Shown here: piece by piece, positions 27,083 through 36,267 of the stretch | Layout of the letters: each line of letters begins with the position of its first letter | Position numbering within the stretch: the first letter of the stretch is position 1 | Assembly: GCA_011620585.1 (NCBI GenBank) | Contig: WOYV01000046.1 | Coordinates: 1-45,011 of the forward strand | DNA: 45,011 nucleotides | Origin: Draconibacterium sp. | Lineage (GTDB): Bacteria > Bacteroidota > Bacteroidia > Bacteroidales > Prolixibacteraceae | Direction: 5' to 3' | Program-made: the position numbers and the translations under genes | The notes under the pieces: model-generated | Told to the model about the DNA's origin: nothing | The model's database searches: none | What the model saw: only the letters and a program-made list of their open reading frames with translations

Positions 27083-27090
27083 TAGTTTTG
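27083..27090 (+). promoter_or_regulatory. -7 promoter box before the TPR-like lipoprotein
   Basis: TAGTTTTG matches TAnnTTTG, 20 bp before the ATG at 27110. No convincing -33 box is seen. Confidence 0.35.
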
Positions 27091-27109
27091 ACCATTCAAA
27101 ATAAAAACC

Positions 27110-27985
27110 ATGCGATTTAAACGATTTTACCTGGCGATGGCAGTTCTTGCTTTTTTGGCTGCCTGTTCAACAAGTAAACTAACTACCAACTCAAAAACCA
27201 GTGCCACTGGTTTCGAAAACAGCGGCAACTACACACAGGCTGTGGAAGCCTGGAATCAGTATTTTACGCAAACATCAGTAGAACAAACTTCGTCCGGTGA
27301 TTTTGCCCACGCGGCGCAAACCGCTTATAAAGCCGGAAACCCGACACAAGCAGTGAGTTGGTTTGATCAGGCGCGTTTTAAAAACTATGCTGATCCGGCG
27401 ATGTACGAAACACTGGCTAAAATTTATAATTCAGAAGACAATCTTTCAAAAGAACTTTCGTCGCTTGAAACCTACACAGAGAAATTTGGAACTGGAAATA
27501 CCACCGTTAATGCACGGTTGTTTAGCATTTACAGCGAAATTGGCGAAACCGAAAAGGCGCTCAAATACTGGGGGCTTTTAAATAAGCAGACACGTTCTGA
27601 AGAAAGTAACCTGGTGGATTATTTGAAGATCAATAAAAAACTGGAGAAAAACCAAGTTTGCGACTCAGTGTCTACCGCTTTGCTCAAAATAAATCCCAAT
27701 CAGATAGATGCTCTCGACTGGCAGGCCAAAAAGTACTATTGGGCCGGACAAAACCGCTACGATCGTGAAATGAAAGCATACGAGAAGAATAAAACGCGCA
27801 AACAATACAATGTCCTGTTAAAAGAGCTCGACCTGGTAACCGCCGATTTCAAAAAGGCATTGCCTTATCTCGAAAAACTCTGGAAACAAAATCCGGGGAA
27901 AGAATACGCCGGTTATTTTGCCAATATTTACGCCCGTTTTGGCGACGAAAAAAAAGCCGGTTATTACAAAAATTATCTGAAATAA
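27110..27985 (+). CDS. TPR-like lipoprotein
   Basis: A 291-residue lipoprotein with a lipobox LAAC (Cys 19). The mature part is helical with tetratricopeptide-like pairs, for example GNYTQAVEAWNQYFTQ, GNPTQAVSWFDQARF and IGETEKALKYWGLLN, spaced in the manner of TPR repeats. No catalytic motif. It is probably a periplasm-facing scaffold or assembly factor, but no pathway can be named. It ends 13 bp from the convergent DUF502 gene. Confidence 0.78.
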   Translation: MRFKRFYLAMAVLAFLAACSTSKLTTNSKTSATGFENSGNYTQAVEAWNQYFTQTSVEQTSSGDFAHAAQTAYKAGNPTQAVSWFDQARFKNYADPAMYETLAKIYNSEDNLSKELSSLETYTEKFGTGNTTVNARLFSIYSEIGETEKALKYWGLLNKQTRSEESNLVDYLKINKKLEKNQVCDSVSTALLKINPNQIDALDWQAKKYYWAGQNRYDREMKAYEKNKTRKQYNVLLKELDLVTADFKKALPYLEKLWKQNPGKEYAGYFANIYARFGDEKKAGYYKNYLK

Positions 27986-27998
27986 CGCAATTATATTT

Positions 27999-28601
27999 TT
28001 AGTTCGGTTCGTCCTTCTTATTACCGCTGGTATTCTCAATTTTTGTTATGCCGGCTGAAACTACAAATTTCATGGCTTCGGCAGGCGATATCGACAACAC
28101 GTGCACGCGTTCTCTGGGAACCAGGTATAATTCGCCGGAAAAGTTGTACGAATGCGGAAAATACACAGCCGAAACTTCATTTAAGTCAAACTCTTCGAGT
28201 GTTTCGCGGGTAACAAAACCTATTTTCCAAAGGTTGTTCTCGAGGTTGAAAAGAACTTTAACCGGGATATTGAATTTCTTTTCGCTACCAACAAACGCCG
28301 AGAAGAGATCTTTTAGCGAACTGTACAGCAAGTTGAGGAGCGGAATGCGCTTAATAAAGCGGTTACCAATATTTTTTACGGGATTAATTAGCGCGGTTTG
28401 ACCAAGAAACCCAAGCAGGGTTAACGAAATAAAAAGGATGAGAATACCCAAGCCGGGAATCCTGGTTCCAATAAGAGGTTCAAGATTGTTGGATAACCAT
28501 CCATCGACCCGGATAAAAACAGTAGTTAAAATGTACACCACAATGGCAACAGGCGCCACCAATAATACTCCCTGAAAAAAATAACTGCCCAGTTTTTTCA
28601 T
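27999..28601 (-). CDS. DUF502 membrane protein
   Basis: A 200-residue inner-membrane protein with two N-terminal transmembrane segments (about 8-30 and 48-70). A soluble DUF502 region follows, with IPLLNLLYSSLKDLFSAFVG, VYFPHSYNFSGELYLVPRERV and SPAEAMKFVVSAGI. The family is widespread and of unknown function; regulation of ion or solute leakage has been suggested for relatives in plants (COV1-like). It is followed by a convergent lipoprotein gene, with TerC 94 bp upstream on the same strand. Confidence 0.88.
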   Translation of the reverse strand: MKKLGSYFFQGVLLVAPVAIVVYILTTVFIRVDGWLSNNLEPLIGTRIPGLGILILFISLTLLGFLGQTALINPVKNIGNRFIKRIPLLNLLYSSLKDLFSAFVGSEKKFNIPVKVLFNLENNLWKIGFVTRETLEEFDLNEVSAVYFPHSYNFSGELYLVPRERVHVLSISPAEAMKFVVSAGITKIENTSGNKKDEPN

Positions 28602-28695
28602 TTTCGTTTTATTTAATCTTTCTGTTTAAAATACATCAATTTTCAATAAAGATAAAAGCTTGTATTAAGCTAAATCAAAAACAGGCAATCTCAAA

Positions 28696-29745
28696 TTAAT
28701 TTGCAGGGATTTCTTTTTTCGGAAAAATAAGAGATAATAAAATGCTGATGACCAACACAGCAGCGATAAAATACAACGAGTATTCAGGCTGAAAACCCAG
28801 CGCTTTTAAATTTTTATGCAATAACAACTTAACGCCAACAAAAACAAGCAACATAGCAATGCCTGGTTTAAGAAACCTGAATTTATTGACCAGGTTTGCC
28901 AGCAGAAAGAATAGCGATCTTAATCCCAATATTGCAAATACATTTGAGAAAAATACAATGTACGGATCGCGTGAAACCGCAAAGATCGCAGGTATTGAGT
29001 CGAATGCAAAAATAAGGTCTGAAAATTCGATCATTATTAAAACCAGGAACAGCGGGGTGAATACCAGTTTCCCATTTTCGCGAAGCCAGAAATTATCCTG
29101 GCCGTATTCGGTTGTCAGATTAATGTGCCCGCTTATCCATTTTACCACTTTCGAATCCTTTGGATTTTTGCTCTGTTTTTCTTTTTCAAACAAAAGTTTT
29201 AAACCCTGAAAAAGAAGAAACCCTCCAAAGAGAAACAAAACCCATTCAAAACGATGAATTATGGCCACACCTGCAAAAATAAATACAAACCGAAGTATAA
29301 TGGCTCCAAAAATTCCCCAGAACAAAATGAGTTTATAGTCTTTTTGAGGTACCGAGAACCCGGTCAGGATCATCATCATTACAAAAATATTGTCGATCGA
29401 TAATGTTTTTTCGATAAAATAACCCGAAAGATAATTGATGGCCTGCGCTGCGCGGTATTCCTTTAGCATCAGTTCAAATGAATTGGTTTTGAACTCGAGA
29501 TACGGATTGTATAAAGCCACAATATCCAGCAATTTTTTCTCGTCGGTAATTCCATGCAGCAAATGGCCAAAATAGAAGAGCACAAAGTAAAATGAAAGAC
29601 CAAGAGAAATCCAGACGATGCTCCAGACTACAGCTTCTTTTGTTGAAATAATATGCACTTTACGGCCAACTAAAACGAGGTCGATCATTAAAATTCCTGT
29701 GATGAACAGCAGAAACGTCACCATGGAAATAAGCTCAATACTCAT
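28696..29745 (-). CDS. TerC/Alx-family metal-ion membrane protein
   Basis: A 349-residue integral membrane protein with about nine helices. TerC/Alx hallmarks are FIEKTLSIDNIFVMMMI (first acidic motif), LFWGIFGAIILRFVFIFAG and EFSDLIFAFDSIPAIFAVSRDPYIVFFSNVFAILGLRSLFFLLA-type second motif, of which only parts are quoted here. The conserved Asp residues in SIDN and FAFDS form the likely Mn2+/Ca2+ path. Family members export manganese or supply metal to exported enzymes. It stands between DUF502 and the DPP4-like peptidase on the same strand. Confidence 0.93.
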   Translation of the reverse strand: MSIELISMVTFLLFITGILMIDLVLVGRKVHIISTKEAVVWSIVWISLGLSFYFVLFYFGHLLHGITDEKKLLDIVALYNPYLEFKTNSFELMLKEYRAAQAINYLSGYFIEKTLSIDNIFVMMMILTGFSVPQKDYKLILFWGIFGAIILRFVFIFAGVAIIHRFEWVLFLFGGFLLFQGLKLLFEKEKQSKNPKDSKVVKWISGHINLTTEYGQDNFWLRENGKLVFTPLFLVLIMIEFSDLIFAFDSIPAIFAVSRDPYIVFFSNVFAILGLRSLFFLLANLVNKFRFLKPGIAMLLVFVGVKLLLHKNLKALGFQPEYSLYFIAAVLVISILLSLIFPKKEIPAN

Positions 29746-29809
29746 AATTCGATTTTTATTCTTACAAATAACAAAGAAGTGTTTAGGATTCCTACTGGTA
29801 TTGAAAGTA

Positions 29810-32026
29810 TTATTTCAGATGCTCCTTTAAGAAATTAGTCATTTGGGTATATAAATGAATGCTTGTGTTTCCGCCGCTAATGCCGTGGTTGCGGTTGGTA
29901 TAAATGGCCATGTCGAACTGGACGCCAGCCTGTACCATTTTTTCAGTCATTTCGAAGGTGTTTTGAGCATGCACATTATCATCTGCCGAACCATGGATAA
30001 TGAGCAACCGCCCTTTAATGTCAGCAGCATGCGACAAAGGTGAATTATCATCGTATCCTTCAGCGTTCACTTGTGGGGTTCGCATGTAGCGTTCGGTATA
30101 CACCGAATCGTAGAAACGCCAGCTGGTTACGGGGGCAACAGCAATGCCTGCCTTAAACAAATCGCCGCCTTTTTCCATGGTTAGTAATGTCATAAACCCA
30201 CCGTAACTCCATCCCCAAATCGCAATATTTTTGGCATCTACGTAGGGGAGGGTGGTTAGGTATTTTGCTGTTTCCACCTGGTCGTCCGACTCGTATTTTC
30301 CCAGTTGCATATAGGTTATTTTTCTAAAATCTTCGCCACGGGCAGCGGTTCCTCGCGGATCGACACAAACCACTAAAAAGCCTTCCTGTGCCAGGTATTC
30401 GTTCCAGCTTACGCCTCGTCCCCACGAATCGCTTACCTGTTGTGAGTTTGGCCCGCTGTACTGGGTCATCACAACCGGGTATTTTTTAGCCGGATCGAAA
30501 CCCGATGGTTTTATCATAAATCCATTTAGTTCAACTCCTTCCGAAGTTTTAAAAGTGAAGAATTCGCGTTGCGGAATTCCCATGTTTTTTACCGTATTTT
30601 TAAGTACGGTGTTATCTTGCAAAAAGCGAATCTGCTGGTTCTTTTTAGTTTCGTGCAGCGTAATGTAATTGGGCGCTTTGCTGCTGCTGAAATAATTGAT
30701 GTAATATTTGAAATTCGAGCTAAAAACTGCACTGTTTGTGCCTTCCATTGTTGAAAGTTTGCCTTTAAGTTTTTTATCCTGGCTAACGTAATACACTTCG
30801 CGGCGAAGAGGAGACACAGCCGCAGCCTGGTAATAGTAAACTTTCTTTTCAGGATCGTAACCATAAAATTCTGTTACATCAAATTCGCCATCTGTAAGTT
30901 GTGCAATTTCAACACCCTGTTTATCATACAAATACAAATGAGCCCAGCCGCTTCTTTCACTCAGGACTACAAAATTGCCGTTGTCGAGATAAGTAAAGGC
31001 ATCCAGGAAGTTAGCTTCAATAAAACGTTTGTTTTTTTCGGTAAAAACTTCGTGGGTTTCGCCCGTATAAGGATTAGCATATAAAACATCCAACTGATTC
31101 TGAAGACGGTTCAGCCGCATCACTGCCAACTCGTTATTTGGCGACCACTTCAAACGAGGGACATACAGATCGGTTTCTTCCCCGATATTTACAGGAATGG
31201 TTTTCTTGGTCTTGATCTCGTAACTCATCACCTGCACTACCGAATTCTTTTCGCCGGCTTTTGGGTATTTGTAACGTTCTTCGCCGGGATACAATTTGTA
31301 TGTTTCGTAAGTTGGGTTCATCCCCGCATACATTGGAAAAGAGTATCCAGGAACCTCCCGTTCGTCGAATTTAATATAGGAAAGAAATTCGCTGTTGGGC
31401 GACCACCACATGGTTTTGTTAAAGCCGGTTGCGGATGTATAATCGCCAAATTCCTCTTCGTAAACCCAGTCGGGGAGTCCGTTAATGATTTTGTTTTTTT
31501 CGCCGTCGAAAGTTGCCTGGCTGGTGCTGCCAAATTTCAGGCTTTTAATAAAAATATTGTTGTCGCGCACATAGGCAACCCGTTCGCCGTCGGGAGAAAA
31601 AGTAGCGCCTTGTTGCGCTCCATTGTCGGAAAGAGCGCTAAGTTCTTTGGTCACCGAATTCCAGACATAATATTCGGCTGTAAAGGAGTGCCTGTATATC
31701 GCTCTGGTATTGGTTGTTAAGAGGATTCTTGTCTCGTCATTACTAAATGTGTAATCTGAAAAACCGGAAATAGGGGCGTCGTTTATTGAAGCGAGGTCGA
31801 AAACCACTTCCACTTCTTCGCCGGTTTGATAGCTGTATTTTACAATTTTAGCATTGTTCTCTTTTATACTGTAATGGATACCGTCGTTCATCGGCCGAAG
31901 CCCGGAAACTGTTTTGGATTGAAAAGTTCCTTTCAGAAATAAATCTTCGAGAGTGATCTTTTGTGTGTTCTGAGCCTGAATAGCAGTTGTTGCAACTACC
32001 AGGAGTAATAAGCATATTTTTTTCAT
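29810..32026 (-). CDS. Dipeptidyl peptidase IV-type S9 serine peptidase
   Basis: A 738-residue exported peptidase that removes Xaa-Pro/Ala dipeptides. The signal peptide ends near residue 19 (TAIQAQ). An eight-bladed beta-propeller (about 40-480) contains the double-Glu substrate-binding motif WVYEEEFG. The C-terminal hydrolase carries Ser607 in GWSYGGF, Asp682 in HGSADDNVH and His714 in NRNHGI. Order and spacing match S9B enzymes of Bacteroidota. Probably periplasmic or cell-surface, serving peptide use. A promoter-like box lies just upstream at 32063-32070. Confidence 0.95.
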   Translation of the reverse strand: MKKICLLLLVVATTAIQAQNTQKITLEDLFLKGTFQSKTVSGLRPMNDGIHYSIKENNAKIVKYSYQTGEEVEVVFDLASINDAPISGFSDYTFSNDETRILLTTNTRAIYRHSFTAEYYVWNSVTKELSALSDNGAQQGATFSPDGERVAYVRDNNIFIKSLKFGSTSQATFDGEKNKIINGLPDWVYEEEFGDYTSATGFNKTMWWSPNSEFLSYIKFDEREVPGYSFPMYAGMNPTYETYKLYPGEERYKYPKAGEKNSVVQVMSYEIKTKKTIPVNIGEETDLYVPRLKWSPNNELAVMRLNRLQNQLDVLYANPYTGETHEVFTEKNKRFIEANFLDAFTYLDNGNFVVLSERSGWAHLYLYDKQGVEIAQLTDGEFDVTEFYGYDPEKKVYYYQAAAVSPLRREVYYVSQDKKLKGKLSTMEGTNSAVFSSNFKYYINYFSSSKAPNYITLHETKKNQQIRFLQDNTVLKNTVKNMGIPQREFFTFKTSEGVELNGFMIKPSGFDPAKKYPVVMTQYSGPNSQQVSDSWGRGVSWNEYLAQEGFLVVCVDPRGTAARGEDFRKITYMQLGKYESDDQVETAKYLTTLPYVDAKNIAIWGWSYGGFMTLLTMEKGGDLFKAGIAVAPVTSWRFYDSVYTERYMRTPQVNAEGYDDNSPLSHAADIKGRLLIIHGSADDNVHAQNTFEMTEKMVQAGVQFDMAIYTNRNHGISGGNTSIHLYTQMTNFLKEHLK

Positions 32027-32062
32027 TGTCCGGTGTTTTTGTGTTCAAAAATGACAAGACAA

Positions 32063-32070
32063 CAAAAGTA
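32063..32070 (-). promoter_or_regulatory. -7 promoter box of the DPP4 gene
   Basis: On the minus strand TACTTTTG matches TAnnTTTG, 36 bp before the start at 32026. A TTTTCG stretch lies about 18 bp further upstream. Confidence 0.45.
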
Positions 32071-32100
32071 AAAATAGTATCGGAAGCGAAAAATGATTTC

Positions 32101-32132
32101 AAAAAAAACGCCGCTCAGTATTGAACGGCATT
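32101..32132 (-). terminator. Intrinsic terminator after the aldolase remnant
   Basis: On the minus strand GCCGTTCA-atac-TGAGCGGC folds with one mismatch and is followed by GTTTTTTTT. It would have ended the now broken aldolase transcript. Confidence 0.8.
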
Positions 32133-32151
32133 TTCCCTGTATAAATTAAAC

Positions 32152-32555
32152 CTACTCTAATAATTCGTAATTGTGCATTTCTTTCATAAAGGTTACAAAA
32201 TCATCTTTCCGTTCCGAGTCCATCCACTGCATTGCGCTTCTGGGATGTTCAGTCGCATGTTGTTGTGCGCATGTATTCCCAGTTCTTTTCCGGGTAGCGC
32301 CGCCCGGTATTTTTTTACCAGATGAAGGATGCTTTCACTATATAAACTCCCAAAACTATCCACCACATAAATAACCGGGACCCTCGATTTGGAGAGGTCG
32401 GTGAGCGCTTCGTCCAAATCTGTTTCATTTACTTTCGAAACCGCCATCAGGTTGATAGTAACCTCGTAGCCTTTATCCATACAAGGTTCGGCTAACCAAA
32501 TGGCTTTATCACGGGGATAGTCAAGGTTAAGAATTTTCTTTATTCCCGTTTGCTG
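32152..32555 (-). pseudogene. Decayed HMGL-like aldolase-domain gene
   Basis: The middle of a TIM-barrel aldolase of the HMG-CoA-lyase/4-hydroxy-2-oxovalerate-aldolase type is readable: KAIWLAEPCMDKGYEVTINL, then VPVIYVVDSFGSLYSESIL and the metal-binding GIHAHNNMRL. Right after HNNMRL the normal continuation is missing. In another frame the C terminus reappears as RSAMQWMDSERKDDFVTF to HNYELLE with a stop at 32152-32154. The gene thus lost its N-terminal region (with the LDCTLRDGG metal motif), an internal block and its frame. A terminator still follows. It is non-functional as read. Confidence 0.85.
32502..32544 (-). repeat. 43-bp segment shared with 6923-6965 (copy B)
   Basis: This copy lies at the broken N-terminal edge of the aldolase remnant and matches the segment upstream of the esterase remnant at 39 of 43 bases, in opposite orientation. 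Confidence 0.75.
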
Positions 32556-32912
32556 TCAGACAAATTAAATAATTATTCTTTCATTTATTCTTACGATTTA
32601 ATAGAAAATCTGAATATTTAGAATGAATTTAAAGTGAATTGTATTGATTTAACTTTTAAATATTAAGAATTAAGGCTGAACTTTTAACATAGTATTTATA
32701 ACTATACTTTCGTATAAAGAAACGTATTGCTGAAGATTAAAGTTATAACAAACCTGCTGTTGAAAATTAGGTTAAAATATTGCCCGAATCCATGTTTCGA
32801 AGTGCGATATATCAACGGATTCATTATCTTTGCCCCACTTTTTTCGTTACCAAATCGATGCAAACAATCAGCGATTGAATAAGAAAGAAACTTGAAAATT
32901 AAATTACTGAAA
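32556..32912. other. Gene-free stretch upstream of thrS
   Basis: About 357 bp of AT-rich sequence without an open reading frame of interest. The left half probably includes decayed upstream sequence of the aldolase. The right half carries the thrS promoter box at 32825-32832. Confidence 0.5.
32825..32832 (+). promoter_or_regulatory. -7 promoter box for the thrS operon
   Basis: TATCTTTG is an exact match to TAnnTTTG, followed by CCCC. The start codon of thrS at 32913 would give a leader of about 75 nt. The -33 region is weak (AGTG). Confidence 0.55.
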
Positions 32913-34862
32913 ATGATTAAAATAACACTTCCGGATAACAGTGTACGTGAATTTGATGCGGCAGTAAGTGGAATGGAGGTCGCTGAATCAATATCGCCGC
33001 GACTGGCAAAAGATGTTTTGTCGGTTTCGGTTGATGGGGTTGTTTGGGATCTTACCCGTAAAATCGACCATGATGCGAAGATCAAATTGTACACGTGGGA
33101 AGACCGTGAAGGAAAAGAAACATTCTGGCATTCATCGGCTCACTTAATGGCAGAAGCTATTGAATCTTATTACCCGGGGACAAAATTCGGAATTGGACCG
33201 ACCGTGGATACCGGTTTTTATTATGATGTCGATCTGCCTGCTGACCAGGTTATTTCGGAAAAAGATTTACAGAAGATCGAACAGAAAATGCTTGAACTGG
33301 CCCGTCAGAAAAACGATATTGTCCGTTCAGAGATTTCAAAAGACGATGCACTGAAAATGTTCACTCAAAAAAACGATGAACTAAAACAGGAGTTGATCAG
33401 CGAATTGGAAGACGGGACCATTACGATCTACAACCAGGGAAATTTTACCGATTTATGCCGTGGGCCCCACTTGCCCAATACCGGATATATTAAGGCTATT
33501 AAATTAACCTCGGTTGCCGGGGCTTACTGGCGTGGCAACGAACACAATAAAATGCTGACCCGTATTTATGGCGTTACTTTTCCGAAGCAGAAATTGCTGG
33601 ATGAGTACCTCGTGATGTTGGAAGAAGCAAAAAAACGCGACCATCGGAAGATTGGTAAAGAAATGCAGTTGTTCACCTTCTCTGAAGCGGTGGGACAGGG
33701 TTTGCCTCTTTGGCTGCCCAAAGGCGCTCAGTTGCGCGAACAGCTCGAAAACTTTCTAAAAAAAGTTCAGAAGAAACACGGGTACGAACAGGTAATCACT
33801 CCCCATATCGGAGATGTGAAACTGTATAAAACTTCAGGTCATTTCCAGAAATATGGCAAGGATTCGTTCCAGCCGATCAGCACGCCGGTAGAAGGAGAGG
33901 AGTACCTGTTAAAACCAATGAACTGTCCGCACCATTGTGAAATTTACAAAGCCTGGCCACGTTCGTATAAAGATTTGCCGGTTCGTATGGCAGAATTTGG
34001 TACTGTTTACCGTTACGAGATGAGCGGCGAGTTGCATGGTTTAACACGTGTTCGTGGTTTTACACAAGACGATGCGCACCTTTTCTGCCGCCCTGACCAG
34101 GTAAAAGATGAATTTAAAAAAGTAATCGATATTATTTTTATCATTTTCAAGGCGCTGAATTTTGAAAATTATACAGCTCAAATCTCATTACGCGATCCTG
34201 AGAAACCTGAAAAATATATTGGTTCGCCCGAAAACTGGGATAAAGCAGAACGTGCAATCATTGAAGCTTGCGAGGAAAAAGGACTGGAAACAATAACCGA
34301 ATTAGGTGAAGCCGCTTTTTACGGACCAAAACTCGACTTTATGATCAAAGACGCGCTGGGAAGAAGCTGGCAGCTTGGAACTGTGCAGGTTGACTACAAC
34401 CTTCCTGAACGTTTTGAACTTGAATATATTGGCTCAGACGACAAACGCCACCGCCCGGTGATGATCCACCGCGCACCTTTCGGATCGATGGAACGTTTTG
34501 TGGCAGTGCTTATTGAGCACACGGCCGGTAAGTTTCCACTGTGGCTGACACCTGAACAGGCAGTCGTTCTACCTATCAGTGAAAAGCATAACGATTATGC
34601 TAAAAAAGTTTCAGATTTTCTAAATAATTCCGATATTCGCACCGTCGTTGACGATCGTAACGAAAAGATTGGTAGGAAGATACGCGACAACGAATTAAAA
34701 AGGGTTCCGTACATGCTGATTGTTGGCGAAAAAGAAGCCGAAACCGAGAGCGTTTCAGTTCGCCGTCAGGGCGAAGGAGACCAGGGGACAATGAGCATGA
34801 ACGAGTTTGCGGAATTTATAACAAAGGAAGTAAGAGATCAATTATCAGGATTGTATAACTAA
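32913..34862 (+). CDS. thrS: Threonyl-tRNA synthetase
   Basis: A class II aminoacyl-tRNA synthetase of 649 residues, starting at the ATG at 32913 ([15 protein letters not shown]). A TTG at 32892 in the same frame is not family-like. Domains in order: TGS (1-60), the editing domain with [11 protein letters not shown], the catalytic core with [31 protein letters not shown] and [16 protein letters not shown], and the C-terminal anticodon-binding domain. Full length, with all three class II motifs present. First gene of a translation cluster, 18 nt before infC. Confidence 0.97.
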   Translation: MIKITLPDNSVREFDAAVSGMEVAESISPRLAKDVLSVSVDGVVWDLTRKIDHDAKIKLYTWEDREGKETFWHSSAHLMAEAIESYYPGTKFGIGPTVDTGFYYDVDLPADQVISEKDLQKIEQKMLELARQKNDIVRSEISKDDALKMFTQKNDELKQELISELEDGTITIYNQGNFTDLCRGPHLPNTGYIKAIKLTSVAGAYWRGNEHNKMLTRIYGVTFPKQKLLDEYLVMLEEAKKRDHRKIGKEMQLFTFSEAVGQGLPLWLPKGAQLREQLENFLKKVQKKHGYEQVITPHIGDVKLYKTSGHFQKYGKDSFQPISTPVEGEEYLLKPMNCPHHCEIYKAWPRSYKDLPVRMAEFGTVYRYEMSGELHGLTRVRGFTQDDAHLFCRPDQVKDEFKKVIDIIFIIFKALNFENYTAQISLRDPEKPEKYIGSPENWDKAERAIIEACEEKGLETITELGEAAFYGPKLDFMIKDALGRSWQLGTVQVDYNLPERFELEYIGSDDKRHRPVMIHRAPFGSMERFVAVLIEHTAGKFPLWLTPEQAVVLPISEKHNDYAKKVSDFLNNSDIRTVVDDRNEKIGRKIRDNELKRVPYMLIVGEKEAETESVSVRRQGEGDQGTMSMNEFAEFITKEVRDQLSGLYN

Positions 34863-34865
34863 CTT

Positions 34866-34872
34866 AAGGAGG
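34866..34872 (+). promoter_or_regulatory. Strong Shine-Dalgarno that fixes the infC start
   Basis: AAGGAGG ends 8 bases before ATA at 34881. Its spacing points to the ATA rather than the ATT at 34887 or the GTG at 35010 as the start. Confidence 0.8.
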
Positions 34873-34880
34873 AACTTACA

Positions 34881-35441
34881 ATAGCTATTAAAAGAAGAGG
34901 CCCGAGAAATTTTCAGCCTAGAAGAGAAGAAGAACCGCAGCACAAGATCAACCACAAGATCAGAACGCCGCAAGTACGCCTGGTTGGCGACAACATTGAA
35001 AACCCCGGAGTGTTTTCACTTCGCGATGCCCTCGCACTGGCAGAAGAATTAACACTGGATTTGGTGGAGATCTCTCCAAATGCCGATCCACCGGTATGTA
35101 AGATTATTGATTACTCGAAGTTTCTTTATCAACAAAAGAAGAAACAAAAGGAAATGAAGGCCAAAGCCACAAAAATTGTGGTAAAGGAAATTCGCTTTGG
35201 CCCGCAGACCGACGAACATGACTTCCAGTTCAAATTGCGTCATGCCGAGAGATTCCTGAAGGAGGGTGCCAAGGTTAAAGCTTTCGTATTCTTTAAAGGA
35301 CGGTCGATATTGTTCAAAGAGCAAGGCGAGATTTTGTTGCTTAAACTGGCAACCTCTCTTGAAGATATTGGCTCGGTTGAACAACTGCCAAAACTGGAAG
35401 GCAAACGAATGACGATGTTTATTTCACCTAAAAAGAAATAG
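34881..35441 (+). CDS. infC: Translation initiation factor IF-3 with an apparent AUA start
   Basis: IF-3 binds the 30S subunit and rejects non-canonical start codons. From ATA at 34881 the product has 186 residues. The conserved N-terminal domain ([20 protein letters not shown], about residues 24-43) lies upstream of the first GTG (35010), and no ATG, GTG or TTG occurs in frame between the thrS stop and 35010, so an unusual start is required. The linker is [20 protein letters not shown] and the C-terminal domain has [15 protein letters not shown]. As for E. coli infC (AUU start), this probably allows autoregulation by IF-3. Next gene: rpmI, 88 nt downstream. Confidence 0.93.
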   Translation: MAIKRRGPRNFQPRREEEPQHKINHKIRTPQVRLVGDNIENPGVFSLRDALALAEELTLDLVEISPNADPPVCKIIDYSKFLYQQKKKQKEMKAKATKIVVKEIRFGPQTDEHDFQFKLRHAERFLKEGAKVKAFVFFKGRSILFKEQGEILLLKLATSLEDIGSVEQLPKLEGKRMTMFISPKKK

Positions 35442-35529
35442 TTCTGACGGTCGACGAACAGCAGGGCAATTTCTCCGTCTGATGACGGGATATAACAGTT
35501 CTTTGATAACATTTTAACAAGTAGGAATT

Positions 35530-35727
35530 ATGCCAAAAATGAAAACGAATTCCGGGGCTAAAAAACGTTTTAGAATCACCGGAAGTGGTAAAATTAAAAG
35601 GAAGCACGCCTACAAAAGTCATATTCTGACTAAAAAGAGTACAAAACGTAAGCGTAATTTGACTTATTGGACAACTATCGATAAGACAAACGAAAGTAAC
35701 GTTAAACTTTTGTTGTGCATGAAGTAA
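35530..35727 (+). CDS. rpmI: 50S ribosomal protein L35
   Basis: A 65-residue basic protein ([40 protein letters not shown]) with the standard L35 length and sequence, part of the large ribosomal subunit. It sits in the conserved order infC-rpmI-rplT. The 88-nt spacer before it contains a small perfect hairpin (CCGTC at 35475-35479 with GACGG at 35484-35488), possibly part of ribosomal-protein feedback control. Confidence 0.97.
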   Translation: MPKMKTNSGAKKRFRITGSGKIKRKHAYKSHILTKKSTKRKRNLTYWTTIDKTNESNVKLLLCMK

Positions 35728-35860
35728 TCTTCGGATTGCTTTAACAAACTCCTTTTAAAGAGAAAGGTAAAAAAAGTAATTAACCAGATGATTGTGCTTT
35801 AAAGTATTCCTTCCGTCAAACAGCGGACCGGAGGCGCCGATTATCAAAAAAGTAAAAAGT

Positions 35861-36205
35861 ATGCCAAGAAGTGTAAATCATGTAGCATCACGTGCCCGAA
35901 GAAAAAAATTATTACAAAAAACTAAGGGTTATTTCGGGTCGCGTAAAAATGTATGGACGGTTGCTAAAAACACCTGGGAAAAAGGTCAGCAATATGCATA
36001 CCGCGACAGAAGAGCGAAAAAAAGAACATTCCGTGGATTGTGGATTCAGCGTATCAACGCTGCTACTCGTCTCGAAGGAATGTCGTATTCACAATTCATG
36101 GGATTGTTGAAAAAGAACGATATTGAGATCAACAGGAAAGTATTGGCCGATTTGGCCATGAACCAACCTGAAGCGTTCAAAGCAATCGTTGATAAAGTAA
36201 AATAA
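35861..36205 (+). CDS. rplT: 50S ribosomal protein L20
   Basis: A 114-residue L20 starting at [20 protein letters not shown]. The frame opens at 35792, but those 23 residues are not part of the family. It binds 23S rRNA early in assembly and in several bacteria represses its own operon. The 133-nt spacer after rpmI contains a GC-rich patch (35812-35840, CCTTCCG and CCGGAGG able to pair) that could be the target. A strong terminator follows. Confidence 0.97.
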   Translation: MPRSVNHVASRARRKKLLQKTKGYFGSRKNVWTVAKNTWEKGQQYAYRDRRAKKRTFRGLWIQRINAATRLEGMSYSQFMGLLKKNDIEINRKVLADLAMNQPEAFKAIVDKVK

Positions 36206-36232
36206 AAAGACTGTATTTTGGGTGAGATACAT

Positions 36233-36265
36233 AAAACCCGCAGGTTATCCTGCGGGTTTTTATTT
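36233..36265. terminator. Bidirectional terminator of the L20 operon and GH51
   Basis: AAAACCCGCAGG (36233-36244), loop TTAT, CCTGCGGGTTTT (36249-36260): a perfect 12-bp stem with A's before and T's after, between convergent genes. Confidence 0.95.
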
Positions 36266-36267
36266 TG

